Positions 1 to 11,649 of a DNA stretch of 64,000 nt are shown piece by piece. The notes under the pieces are model-generated. The model saw nothing but the letters and a program-made list of their open reading frames with translations, did not search any database and was not told the DNA's origin. Numbering within the stretch: the stretch's first letter is position 1; each line of letters starts with the position of its first letter. The position numbers and the translations under genes were made by a program. This DNA comes from Saururus chinensis (lineage: Eukaryota; Streptophyta; Magnoliopsida; Piperales; Saururaceae): positions 59,477,152 through 59,541,151 of the forward strand of contig CP141140.1 in the NCBI GenBank assembly GCA_035235625.1, given 5' to 3'.

Positions 1-383
1 TCATTCTTACTTCTACGAAGTACTAGTCTTAAGAGAAATCTAGTGATCCTCAATAGCCATTTAGATGGATATTAAACTCTCAACACCCATGCCCAAGGAT
101 ACTCACCTAATGCTGCAAAAAAGGCACAATGTCGACTCAAGCATTACATGAGCCCTTTGGGGTAAGTCTACAAAGCATTACACAACTTCTTTAGCATATT
201 CATATTAGAGTTTTAATATTATTATTTACTCATATTAGAGTGATGAAAATTTATTTATTTATTTAATCTTCCTTTCTTGTTTCCATGGGGTGTTTGAGTT
301 TGTAGGTCATAACTAGAAAGGGCAAGTTAACTAGCTTTTTAGAGTACCATATTTTGACATCACTCTCTTTGGGAATGTACAAA
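1..383. other. No gene seen
   Basis: AT-rich sequence without a coding signal or clear repeat structure. It leads into a hAT-like repeat fragment that starts near 384. Confidence 0.4.
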
Positions 384-775
384 TTTTAGGCTCGCCTTTA
401 GTAGGGTTGGGCTAGGGCTAGGAGGAAAAAATCCTACAAGCTCTTTCAGTCTGACCCTAAGTATAAAATAGAGTGTTTTCACCTATTTGAATAGTTCCAC
501 ATCAATTCGAATGAAAGGAGGAGGTTGTGTATTTTAAAGAAGTTTAGGACATTTCAAGCTTATAAGACTTCATTGTTGGTTGTGAAGGACTCCACCCAAA
601 GGGTAGATGCCTACAATATTGTACCCTATAGGTTCAACTAATGGGTCATAGACTTATCCATTAAATAATTAGTTTTTCAAAACAAATAAGAAAGTATAAA
701 AAAGCCAAAAAGGAAAAAAGAAATCCATAGTCTGGCCTAGTCAGCTTAGGGAAGAGCTAAGGCCAGATTCAAAAT
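384..775. repeat. hAT-like repeat fragment, relative of 9489-9977
   Basis: The stretch has the same order of motifs as 9560-9935: a GGGTTGGGCTAGGGCTA-like start, a middle with 'aaagaagtttaggacattt' and 'actccacccaaaggg', and a 'ggccta...agctaaggccaga' end. The copy near 9.5 kb has recognisable ends; this one lacks them, so it looks truncated. Assignment to a hAT-type non-autonomous family is inferred from that copy. Confidence 0.5.
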
Positions 776-802
776 CTCCACTTCACGAGTGATGGTTCTG
801 AC

Positions 803-2913
803 TAGGACTGCTAATGAGTTGAGCCAGCTCGTCAAGCAAAGGTACCTCAACTCAACTCGAATATGGCTTGACTCGAAGTGTCTTGGCTCAAACTCGAATA
901 TTTTAGAGTTGAGTTTGAGCATACCCTGGCTCGACTCTACTCGACTTGGCTAGAATAGAACTCAATTTCGGCTCATAGTCGACTCAAACTTGTACTTGAA
1001 TGAAATTCGTAAATATATTTTATAATATATTTAAATACATATTGACACTTATGTATACATATGCACAATTATCAATCACAATTGACATTTATAACATATA
1101 CATATATATAACAAATTTATATACTATTAATGAATGTATAATGTCTATATATTGAGTATTTGCTTATATCACACATGATATTTATTTTTGAGAAGTAAAC
1201 ATTTAAAGACACATTATACACATATCCACATGTGATATATATGTATTAAAATTTAGATATATCATAGAAATAAAATTTAATAAAGTATATACATATATAG
1301 TACAAGTGCGTAAAAAATGGATATATTGTACTACATATCAAACAATATGTCAATCATTAGACGATATGTTATGATAATATTATTTACTATCTCTACATGT
1401 CAAACAAATTACTACGTCTTTTCAAATTTTCTGGAGACTACTGTTGGAATCCTTATAAATTCAAATTTTATAATAAATTTCTAAATAATTTTTTAGTATT
1501 GACTCATGGAGTCTCTTTTTTCTTCATAAGATTAGGGTAAGTTATATTTATTTGGGATGGATCCAAGATGAGAAGGCATTTTCATGATCCCACTATACTA
1601 AAACTCGACTCAACTATGCTCTTTAGCACCCCTACACATTACACATGATATAAATTATTTATAAATAAATATTTTAAAGAGACATAATATACATATGTTA
1701 TATATGTAATATTTACTAAAATTTATATAAATAAATGACATACATTTATATATGATATATCATATACACAAATGTAGTTAACTACAAAGGCACTTTTTTT
1801 TTTTGTGGTTATAAGATGACAGTTGAAGTAAGAAGTAAATACAAAGATTTAAAAATTTTAGGTTATCAAATAATAAATATATTTTATACAACCAAAAGAA
1901 GGTTAGAGTATGTAGAAGAATTTATGGTGTCATATATATAGTATATATGTGCTAATAATAATCACATGTTCATACAAAACTACTAAAAGATACATATAAT
2001 ACAAACATATGAACACTTTAATGATATGGAAGAAGTAGATATGTGCTAATAATAGTGACATATTTATAGAAGACTACTAAAAGATGCATATATAGTTAAA
2101 CATACAAACACAAGATATAGCATAACAACAAATGAAAATATTAGAAAAGAAAGATAATAAATAAGTAAATAATATTATTTATACTTTAGTTGTCTATTTA
2201 TAAATTTATGAGCTTTTAGTAAATGATGGCAATTTTGTACAGGATTGTATCTATAAATACTCCATTTGTCTATTTAGTTTTTAAAAATAAATTAAAATTA
2301 ATTCATTGTAAAAAATTAAATAGAGCTATTAATTTAAGATGAATGGAATATTTGATAATATTATCTTTTACCAAGCGATTAGAATATATTGGTATAATGA
2401 GGTAGAAATATTAATTAAGTTTTTGCACTCATTTTGGTGCATTGGAATATATGATCAATATAAAGAAGTACAAATATTATTTAAAATAACATGGGCTAAG
2501 CGTACAACTTTAATGACATAGTGATAAAATTATATTTGATAAAAAATATATTTAAATTATGAGAACCTTATATTTATTTAATGGAATGCTTGACGCAAAA
2601 GGTGTAGGCGAAGTGGTCAAGGAGTTTGTGTTTTTTGGCAACATTACTTAGCCAAATTTAATATGAGCCAAACTTGCACGGAGTCAAATTTAAAACCGAG
2701 CCAAATTCGAGCTAAGTTATGTGGTCCTATATACTGAGTTCGAGCTCGAGCACGAGTCGAATTTGTGATTTCCTTCTTGAACCGAGCTCTAGCTCGAGCT
2801 AGATGATTGGTAGCTTGATCGAGTTTGAGCCGAGCTCGAGCCAATACCCAAAACTATGAGTTTGAGCCGAGCTAACCCAAAACTTGACTTAGCTCGGCTC
2901 GTTAGCACCCCTA
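803..2913. mobile_element. Non-autonomous hAT-like element, 2.1 kb
   Basis: The left end reads TAGGACTGCTAATGAGTTGAG. The right end, reverse-complemented, reads TAGGGGTGCTAACGAGCCGAG, an imperfect terminal inverted repeat of the TAGGGGTG type seen in plant hAT elements. Flanking 8-mers are GTTCTGAC (795-802) and GTTTTGAC (2914-2921), 7 of 8 matching, as expected of a hAT duplication. Subterminal regions are full of GAGCTCGAGC / GAGTTGAGC-type motifs in both orientations. The interior is AT-rich and encodes no transposase. A second TIR-like end (AGCACCCCTA near 1627-1636) suggests a nested or rearranged relative. Confidence 0.65.
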
Positions 2914-3057
2914 GTTTTGACCAACCGACCAAGATCTACTTGGTTGTAATGAAACTTGAAATATACAATGACTCTACATTAAAGTTTTGAAACAATAGAT
3001 TCATAAATAGTCCCTCAACTTTGTTTATTAGTTTTAAATGGGTAATGCTACAATACA

Positions 3058-3158
3058 TGATGAACCTACTTCATCATTCAAACACCATTGCTTAGGGGTG
3101 GTCTAGAAAAGTTGGCCCTACTAATAAATGGAGTTTAGATGATGAAGTAGGCTCATCA
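3058..3158. mobile_element. Short foldback MITE (hairpin)
   Basis: The left arm, TGATGAACCTACTTCATCAT and onward, is repeated in inverted form at the right arm, ending ATGATGAAGTAGGCTCATCA, around a loop of about 40 bases. The flank starts GGTAATGCTA, as does the hairpin at 20170, so the two may share a family or target preference. Confidence 0.6.
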
Positions 3159-3198
3159 CATATGAACCTCCACATCACTAAAGCACTTTTCTTTTTAA

Positions 3199-3575
3199 AT
3201 GACACCTTACTTATTTGAAAATTTTGTAAATTCTAACTACCAGTTGGGCTTACCCCCAAATATGACTCAAGTGCATAATGTCTTTCATGTTTCCAAATTC
3301 AGGAAATACATTCCAAATCCTTCTCATGTCATTGGTGTGACTACATTTGAGTTACAACCAAATTTGACTCATGAGGAGAAACTAATTAAAATCTTGGGTA
3401 AGAAGATAACGTTCTATGGAACAAAATTATTTTCATGGTTAAAGTGTAATGGGCAAGCTAAACAATTAAAAAAATGACTTGGGATTAGAGAAGTTGATAT
3501 GAGAAAGTCTTATATGGAGCTTTTATGATGAGTTTGCCTAAATTTTGTGGACATAAATTCTTCCAAGGAGGGAAA
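3199..3575 (+). pseudogene. Ty3-gypsy pol 3' end (integrase C-terminal tail), degenerate
   Basis: The reading frame from 3241 gives LPPNMTQVHNVFHVSKFRKY and then NPSHVI, the hallmark of the post-integrase tail of plant Ty3-gypsy polyproteins. The usual continuation about the WxxHxxxEATWE segment is blurred; the words DMRKSYMELL then follow in another frame near 3498. It is interrupted by stops and a frameshift, with no protease, RT or RNase H nearby, so this is a short relic. It abuts a copia relic with no recognisable LTR between. Confidence 0.7.
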
Positions 3576-3639
3576 GATGTAACACCTGAAATATTAATGT
3601 CTTTTCCCCCTTTACTTAATTATAAAAAAAATAATTTCC

Positions 3640-4435
3640 TAGGAGTTATTGTGAATGAGAAATCAAGAGAAGAAGGACATAAAAAAGTTGATGCCTCTCT
3701 TTATAGAAGTTTGATTGGAAATTTATTATATTTGATAGCTACAAGACCAGATATTATGTATACTTCTAGCTTGTTAGGCTAGGTTCATGACCAAGATAAG
3801 TCAAACTCACTTTGAGGCTGCTAAGAGAGTTTTGAGGTACATTCGAGGTAAAAATATATATTGTGAAGCAAAATGCTCTTTTTTTGGGCAGTGGAATAAG
3901 AAGAAAAATCATTTTTTCCCTTAATATTGAATGTAGACACTTGATTGTGACATTTTTATGAGAAAAATATTGGTGCAAAATTAATTGGCTTTTGTGATAG
4001 TGATTGGACCAGAAGTGTGTAGTTCCATATATGCTTTCTCTCTTGGGTCTAGTATATTTTTATGGGTTTTAAAGAAGGAAGATTGTATTGCATTATCTAT
4101 TGTGGAGGCCGAATATATGTCTGCATTAATGACAACTACTCAAGCAAGATGACTTAGAAAAAAATTAGAAGATGTAGGTGAAAAGTAAAGAGTTGTTACT
4201 CTACCTATGTGTGACAAGTTAGCAATTAAAACAAATAACCCAATCTATCATAGCCGAATAAAACACATTACTATCAAGCATCACTTAATTAGGAAATTCA
4301 ATGAGAATTGAGAGATACAACTCAAATATTGATTGAAGAATAAGAAACAAACATCTTTACCAAAACTCTTCCAAGAAACAAGTTTCATTACTTTAGAGAC
4401 ATGTTGGCATTTAAAAATATATCATTAAGGGGGTG
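3640..4435 (+). pseudogene. Ty1-copia pol 3' end (RT tail and RNase H), degenerate
   Basis: The frame encodes DASLYRSLIGNLLYL followed by ATRPDIMYTSSLL, the conserved end of copia reverse transcriptase. After a stop near 3780 come HFEAAKRVLRYIRG (about 3810-3847), FCDSDWTRS (about 3992) and, in a shifted frame, a VEAEYMSA motif (about 4105), all RNase H landmarks in the right order. Several stops and frameshifts make it non-functional. A purine tract (AAGGGGG, about 4428) sits just before an LTR start, so this is the 3' end of a copia element whose 5' part is missing. Confidence 0.8.
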
Positions 4436-4712
4436 TGTTGAAATATATGTAATGACATAAGTTTTAGTTGTAGTCCTGTTTTTTTTTAACCACTTAGTGT
4501 AAGGCTATATTGGGTATTTTGCACACCCTAGAATCTAGGGTAGTAATGGGAAATGGGTGGTTCGCTAAGAGGTAAGCTGCTTTGTTATTTGAATAACAAA
4601 AATAATCCCCTTTCTTTTGATGCTTGAAGCCCCAGCTATCAAAGATAAAAACTTTATATATACCCATTTTTTTCTCCTCAATCTTTGTTTATTCTCCATT
4701 CTAAAGCCAACA
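4436..4712 (+). repeat. Ty1-copia 3' LTR, 277 bp
   Basis: It begins TGTTGAAATATATG directly after the polypurine tract and ends GCCAACA, so the ends are the expected inverted TGTTG/CAACA. A TATA-like stretch (tttatatatacc, about 4652) lies inside. No 5' LTR is visible in the window. The LTR ends about 505 bp before the WRKY start codon. Confidence 0.7.
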
Positions 4713-5217
4713 ATGTTCTCGTTTAGTAAATAAAGTCGTGATCTTAAAAAAAAAGAACTCATATATAAAGTCGACTTATGGAGTACATAAATATACATGT
4801 AGAAAGCCCATGGAAAGAGAGAGAAATAAAGATGACGATGATCACGCGAGTAATAGGTAAATAACACATAGCAAACAGCTGATGATACATGGTGCGCACG
4901 TCTTACAGAGTCCATGGTGGAGGGTGGCAGTTGAACAAAGTTGGTCGTTAGTTGGCTTTCTCTCTCTCTTCTCCCAGCTCCCTTTGTTAGTTTCTCCCAT
5001 CACACACGTTTCCCTCTCTTTCTCGCTCTCCAGCATCTACATCTCCCTTCCTTTCCCCCCTTGTGCGTTGAACCTCCACCCACCTTCCATGACTCCCTCT
5101 TTTTCTCCTCAGCACATAAAGCAACCTTTGTCCTCTACATGTTTGTCAGGAGGAGCAGCAGCATGTTCTTCAGATAATATACTTGAATCAGACGTACACC
5201 AATCTCCATAGCAGGCC
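4713..5217 (+). promoter_or_regulatory. Putative promoter and 5' UTR of the WRKY gene
   Basis: This gene-proximal stretch lies between the copia LTR and the WRKY start. From about 4957 it is pyrimidine-rich (repeated CTCTCT and CTTCTC), a pattern common near plant transcription starts. The palindrome AAGTCGACTT lies at about 4770. I see no clear W-box (TTGACC/T) and no confident TATA box outside the LTR. The transcription start is not determined. Confidence 0.4.
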
Positions 5218-5924
5218 ATGGAAGCTAACCCGGCCAGCTTTGCATCAGCACAGGGCCATCCGGACCCCTGCTTCGTGCCCTCATCGCAGCCACGGCTGAA
5301 CAGCCCAAACCTCGTCGACCTGGTTACCCTCCTCTACAACGCCACCCCTCCTCCTCTTCTTCCTCCTCCTCCTCCTGTGTCCTTCCTTGGCCTGCAGGGT
5401 GGTGCCCAGAACCAGCCACCGCTAGAGGAGGTGGGAACATCGGGAGGCCAGCACATGAATGATACAGGGGCTTCTAGCTTCAGCGGCAAGGACAATAAGA
5501 GTGGAGGCAGCAAGGGAAAGAAGGTCAGCCGGCCCAGGTTCGCCTTCCAGACTAGGTCTGCTGATGACATCCTTGATGATGGGTATAGATGGAGGAAATA
5601 CGGCCAGAAGGCTGTGAAAAACAGCATTTATCCCAGGTAAGTGGCATATATTGATCAAACTCTGTTCATTCATCTTATTTTGGAAGATTAAAATGTTTCT
5701 AACGTGTATCATATGCTTTTAATCCTAAACTTCATGAATTAAGGAGTTACTATAGGTGCACCCATCACACATGCAACGTCAAGAAGCAGGTGCAGCGCTT
5801 GTCCAAGGACACAAGCATTGTGGTGACCACCTACGAGGGAGTTCACAACCACCCATGTGAGAAGCTCATGGAAAGTTTGAGCCCCCTTCTGAAGCAGATG
5901 CAGTTCCTCTCTAGATTTCAGTAA
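5218..5924 (+). CDS. WRKY transcription factor, group IIc (WRKY24/43/56-like)
   Basis: Predicted nuclear factor binding W-box DNA. Exons are 5218-5636 and 5744-5924. The intron (gtaagt...ttaag) splits the Arg codon after the WRKY motif, the conserved intron position of this family, and the joined frame gives 199 residues. WRKYGQK is at residues 125-131. The zinc ligands C145, C150, H174 and H176 give C-X4-C-X23-H-X-H, defining group II. The tail [20 protein letters not shown] is typical of the WRKY24/43/56 clade. A basic stretch ([12 protein letters not shown], about 97-107) may be a nuclear signal. The N-terminus carries a proline run (residues about 44-53). The start was chosen for its ATGG context and family-like length. 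All key residues are intact; which orthologue it is cannot be settled here. Confidence 0.95.
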
Positions 5925-6586
<662 letters not shown>

Positions 6587-6860
6587 CTGGGTTTTAGCTT
6601 TCAAATGGTTTATGCGATTTTGCTATTAATAAATATGGCATTTTGCTGTCCAATTTCTAATTGTGTTTAGTAATTTTGGATTCAAAAGAAGAAAGGTAGG
6701 TATGAGCTCTTGTTCAGTATTTCAATTTTATTTGCAATTATTATCATTTTTGACAAATTTCAAGTGCATGCATTGGATATTCTATGTTTTATCATCATTT
6801 CTATGTGCCTCTACATTTTTTTTATAACAGCGATGAGGGCAGGTAGGAGATATAAAATCA

Positions 6861-7079
6861 GAAGAGTTTTTCCTACTCCTTATTGATAATGAGCCCAACA
6901 TAAGCTATGTATGTGAACCGTTCATCCATAAGATCGATGGTATATACGCTAACACATGTTAGCATCAGTACACTGATGCTAACGTGTGTAGTGTGTGTCA
7001 TCGATCTTAAATATCAAAGACTCCCCATGTGTAGTTTATACTGGGGTCATTGTCAGAGGGGAGTATGAAAAACTCTTTC
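6861..7079. mobile_element. Foldback MITE, first of a tandem pair
   Basis: The left half (GAAGAGTTTTTCCTACTCC...ATAAGATCGATGGTATA...GCTAACACATGTTAGCATC) is matched by its inverted complement in the right half, ending GAGTATGAAAAACTCTTTC. The two arms fill almost the whole element, around a centre near 6970. No coding capacity. Confidence 0.75.
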
Positions 7080-7101
7080 TATAAAATGAGCCCCTAAAGT
7101 G

Positions 7102-7280
7102 GGAAGAGTTTTACATGCTCCTAAATGACAATGAGCTTAGAGTAAGCTATGAATGGGAGTCCTTGATATTTAAGATCAATGGCACGCTAGTGTATATGCC
7201 ATTGATCTTGTAGATAAAGGGCTCATAGACGTAGCTTAAGTTAGGCTCATTGTCCATGAGGAGCAGGAAAAACTATTTCC
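7102..7280. mobile_element. Foldback MITE, second of a tandem pair
   Basis: Same family as the hairpin at 6861-7079: it starts GGAAGAGTTTTACATGCTCC, contains AAGATCAATGGCA and its inverted match TGCCATTGATCTT, and ends GAGCAGGAAAAACTATTTCC. Only 22 bases separate the two. Confidence 0.75.
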
Positions 7281-8428
7281 CTAGAGTGACATTGAAAGGC
7301 ACCAGAGGCAAAAAATGCATATGCACTTTTATTTATGTTCAGGAAAAATAAGTAGTTTCCTACCTTTATATTGAAAATATTTTCTAACCGACTCTATGAT
7401 TAGCACATGTAAGCATGCTATATGGGGCTCCTAACATAACACATTATAAATGAGCCCCATGTAGCATGGTCACATAGCTTATTTATGCTAAACGTGTCTC
7501 TTTTGTATTAATTAATTTGAACAACGTAAATGCCTTATCTAAATCAGAAGCGAGGGTGAGTTTGGGTTGAAGCTTGCAAATATATTCATAATATGTTTCA
7601 TATTTCGATGTTGTGGAAGTACCATTGGAATCATAGCCAATATCATCAGCCGGTGGAGGATTCGAGGTAACCAATAAGGAGGAGCCTCTTCAAATTCTCG
7701 ACAACTCCTCCCCCTCTCGGTGTTGCAACCAAAAGACAGGGGCCAGGTTTTGACCAGCCCCGAGGGGGTGTAGCGGATGGCCTCTCCTACAACTGAGGAA
7801 GCAATTCCTTGCTTCCCCATTTTTAAGGAAGCAAGGGAGATCACTCACTGCTTCCCTTATTGGCATTATATATGTATGATTAGGAAAAGGGGTCACGTAA
7901 ATCCAATCATCCTCACCCATGATGCCCAACTACAACATTCAGAAGGGGGTGACCAATGACCTTCTTGCATATCTATTTCCCTAGTTTCAGGGATGTGGCC
8001 CCCCTTCTCTACTTTGCACCATATAGAAGAGAACAAGGCGAGGTTAGTTAGACTTGACATGGCCCCTACTGCCCAACCGCAACTCTAGGAGAGGGGATCA
8101 GGCCTACTTTTGGAGGGTACGTAGTAATGAAATTTCAATAAGTAGAAGTAATTGATCAGTTTGTGGCCATCAAGCTAAGGGATTAGTTGTAAATGTCAAA
8201 TGTAAAGGGGGTATCTGTAAATTTCTCAGACCAAGTAGACACTAGTATTGTTGAGCTCGAGAAAGATGAGAAAGAGGGTGGGTAATGTTTTTTCATTGCC
8301 AAAAATAGAACTTCTTCTTTAAGTGTCTTATTATTTGAGGGTCCATCATGTGCTATTTAAAAAAATAAAAAATAAAAACCTTTAATAGATGAAAAAAACT
8401 AGAGCTGCAACTTCAGTGAAGTTGCACC
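7281..8428. other. No gene assigned
   Basis: Mixed-composition sequence. A 7480-7960 portion has modest open frames on both strands (for example minus-strand words such as EEAPPYWLPR) but no domain I recognise and no long uninterrupted frame. It may be transposon-derived. Confidence 0.35.
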
Positions 8429-9259
8429 CAGAGCCGGCTTGGTACTATTAGAGGCCTAAGGCAAAATGTTCAAGTGAAGTATTTTTTATTTTATATTAAA
8501 GAGATTTTAGGATCAACATCTAACTCTAGGTATATATTTTTTATTTGGGTAAGTGGCCTAAATATTTTAAATTCTAATAAGAGTTGGAGATGATTAATTT
8601 AAAGGAAACATGAATGAAGAATAGTAAGGTGAGGCCTTTACATAAATGAGGAATAGTAAGGTGAGGCTTTTTTTGGTACTTACAAAGTAAGGCTTTAAAT
8701 ATAGAAAATCTAGTATAGGAATAAATGGAGGGCCCAATATATTTAGGATTAACATCTAATTCTAGGTATATATTTTTTTATTTGGGTAAGTGGCCTAAAT
8801 ATTTTCAATTCTAATTATAGTTGGAGATGATTAATTTAAAGGAAACATGAATGAAGAATAGTAAGGTGGGGCCTTTACATAAATGAGGAATAGTAAGGTG
8901 AGGCTTTTTTTTGTACTTACAAAGTAAGGCTTTAAATATAGAAAATCTAGTATAGGAATAAATGGAGGGCCCAATATTTTTAGGATTAACATCTAACTCT
9001 AGGTATATATATTTTTTATTTGGGTAAGCGGCCTAAATATTTTAAATTCTAATCATAGTTGGAGATGATTAATTTAAAGGAAACATGAATGAAGAATAGT
9101 AAGGTGGGGCCTTTACATAAATGAGGAATAGTAAGGTGAGGCCTTTTTTTTTAACTTACAAAGTAAGGCTTTAAATATAGAAAATCTAGTATAAGAATAA
9201 ATTGAGGCCTTTCTTTGTGGTGGGCCTTAGGCAGCTGCCTAGGCATTGAGTCGGCCCTG
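8429..9259. mobile_element. Non-autonomous hAT element with internal tandem repeats
   Basis: The left end is CAGAGCCGGCTTGG...GGCCTAAGGC; the reverse complement of the right end is CAGGGCCGACTCAATG...GCCTAAGGCC, an imperfect hAT-type TIR (CAGGGCCGGC family). Both sides are flanked by the perfect 8-mer GTTGCACC (8421-8428 and 9260-9267), diagnostic of hAT insertion. Inside are three direct copies of a roughly 236-bp unit starting near 8511, 8747 and 8984, each with 'taactctaggtatatat' and two 'gaatagtaaggtgagg' sub-motifs. No transposase is encoded, so mobility would have depended on a relative elsewhere. Confidence 0.9.
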
Positions 9260-9488
9260 GTTGCACCCTAGGGCCATGATATGCTGACTAGGAAAGTGTA
9301 GTTTTGGCTAAACATTCTCTTAAAAGGTTATTTTTTATTTGACATAAATAACATGTGTATTAAAAGAAAAAAAAAAGAAATGTATGTGTACAAAATCAAA
9401 ATAAATGAATGGATAAATTTTATTTAATAATATAAATTTTAGTGAAATTATACATAACCCATATTTCTTATAAAAATATACACACAGT

Positions 9489-9977
9489 TAGGGATAAATT
9501 TTTTTAGAGTTGGCCTACCGGGCCGACCCTACCCAGCTCGTGAAAATGCAGCCTAAAATTTTAGCCCGTGTGTTTTAAATAGGGTTGGGCTATGGCTATG
9601 GGGCAAAAAGCTTGAAGACCCATCCCTTAATATAAAAATAATTAATATTATATTTATAAGAGAGAGAAAAATGGTGAAGGTTATATATTTAAAGGAAGTT
9701 TAAGAGATTTCTATCTTAAAAATTTATGAAGTTTGGCTATAAAGGATCCCACTCAAAGGCCACATATTTATGGTCTAATGTCATAGGGTTAACTAGTAGG
9801 ACCCCACTTAAAAGTAGTTATAAACTTTTTTATTATAAAATTATTATTTTTTAAAAAAATATAAAAACTATCTACCCGGCCCAAGCGCACTTAGGGACGG
9901 GCTAAGGCCAAAATTTTGGAAGCCTACCTAGGTTAGGGCTGGCCAGGACTACGCTCCGGCCTGACCAGGCAGCCCTA
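9489..9977. mobile_element. Short non-autonomous hAT-like element
   Basis: It starts TAGGGATAAATTTT and ends GGCAGCCCTA, giving TAGGG/CCCTA ends with GGCCGA/GGCCTG subterminal motifs. Flanking 8-mers are CACACAGT (9481-9488) and CACACAAC (9978-9985), 6 of 8 matching, a plausible eroded duplication. The interior resembles 384-775, so the two belong to one dispersed family. Confidence 0.55.
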
Positions 9978-11640
9978 CACACAACCCCATATCGTGATGA
10001 GGATGCAGTTGTCAGCGTCTTTTCCTTAAAATCCAAAGTACCCCCTTTTTACCCTTCATTTCCTTTCTCCTCAGCTCACACCCTTCTAAACTTCCTGAAT
10101 TGAGCTCAGCTTCAAATTGTTCTTTTTGCCGTCAGAATTCAATAGTTTGCAAACAACTAAGTTAGGTTTGTTACGTAATTTTCATTTATGGGGAAAATCT
10201 TACCTTTCATATGACAGCTAGGAGTTTCACAAAATGCGGGGGAAGTTGCCGCTCACGTACTACAGGAAGATGAGCAGGCCCTTGTGCCAAAGGGGGATAG
10301 CGTGGTGCCATGCGAGATGGTTGATGATGAAAATTTTAAGGAATGAGCGAATTAATGAGGGGAGCTCCAAAATATATAGAGTCCTGAAGATGTACATGTA
10401 CAAAGTTTATTTGCGTCTCATGCGAATGCAACAATGATGAGCCCGGCTCTTAGGGTCAAAGTTCACGTGCATATGTTCTTACTAGCTTTGTTAACTTTTA
10501 ATACTAAATTAAAATTACAACTAATGTTGGGGATTCTTATAATAGACTATGATAACCATGACTCTTTCATTAAGCGTTGGTTAAAAAAATGATAAATTCA
10601 AGTATATATAAGATGTTAAAATATTAGCTTCAATGATCATTTCAGTAACATATAACAACAAATTGGCTCAAACGCGATGAAAGGAGAGTAACGCCCCTAT
10701 ATATCACTAACAATATTACAAGGCTCAAAACAACTGGCTTTTTATTGTATGAAGGTTGTTACGGGTATATTAGTCAAAAATTCCTAGTAGGCAATTACTT
10801 AGCTTTATCATTTACTGTATTTATATTTACTCAAAATCAATGGTACTTTTTGTAATCTAACTAAACATAAACCCTTTATTTTATGAAGGCTGTTTAAAGA
10901 ATATCAACTGAAATCTCCTATTTTTAATACAACTGAAAGTTCTAATTAATTGTTAAGTATCCCCTCTCCTCAAAATCAAAGGTTACTGACCTTTATTATA
11001 GCCTATAAGATGGCTGTTACAAGTTTATCAATCGAAATATCCTATTAATTGCCAATTATGCTTTTTATAAGATAACAACATGTACATCTACCCAAAATCA
11101 GTGATACTTGGTGAAATAAACATATGGTTTTTAATTAAATGCACTAGTAATTTAGGACTTTTGACAAAATTCTCTGCCCTCCTTTTCACTATTATCAATG
11201 ACTCCTATGCATGTCTTACGTTAGGCTCACTATTAGTAGAGAACATATAGAATGCTTTTTTGTGCTACTAGCCGCGAGTCATAGAGTGGCATTCGCAATT
11301 AGTAGGGATCAATAAAACTCTAAGAATAATTTTATTATTCTAAAATATTAGTATCAAATTGGGTAAGCATTTTAAAAACTTAACTTTATAGGAAAGGGTG
11401 CAAACAACTTGCAATGTACTGTCCAGGCTCCTATAGAGAAAATAAGTCTGCCAAACTTAGGCCCACAGGGTTATTCCTATTTATGGGTAATTTAACTAGA
11501 ATTCGTACCATTCAAGTCCAATTTACCATAAATAAAAAGCTCACCCTCAGCATGCGAAACTCGCAGCACCACGCTCGCAACGATCGCCTGCGGGGCTGAA
11601 ATCTCCAATGGGACCCACCGCCAAGCCCCCACCCGGCCAC
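9978..11640. other. Intergenic, no gene assigned
   Basis: A small open frame at 10234-10437 has no recognisable features and no family context. The segment 10749-11115 is a diverged tandem repeat (listed separately). Around 11170-11245, 'tgcatgtcttacgttaggctcac' resembles the MITE family at 6861-7280, a possible fragment. Confidence 0.35.
10749..11115. repeat. Diverged tandem repeat, three copies of about 130 bp
   Basis: Copies start near 10749 (atgaaggttgttacgg), 10882 (atgaaggctgtttaaa) and 11008 (agatggctgttacaag). Each continues with 'tcaa..gaaat..ccta' and ends 'c(t)caaaatca..g(g)tac'. Spacing is about 133 and 126 bases. Divergence is high, so the duplication is old. Confidence 0.55.
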
Positions 11641-11643
11641 CCC

Positions 11644-11649
11644 CACGTG
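11644..11649. promoter_or_regulatory. G-box (CACGTG) upstream of the HAD gene
   Basis: CACGTG within a GC-rich promoter-like stretch (about 11575-11720), some 350 bp before the start codon at 11997. This core is bound by bZIP and bHLH factors in plants. Function here is inferred from position only. Confidence 0.4.

Noticed and set aside
5334..5627. Minus-strand frame over the WRKY first exon
   Set aside because: Shadow of the WRKY coding frame.
10234..10437. 67-codon frame as a gene
   Set aside because: No known motif, no splice context, and no upstream signals; composition is like the surroundings.
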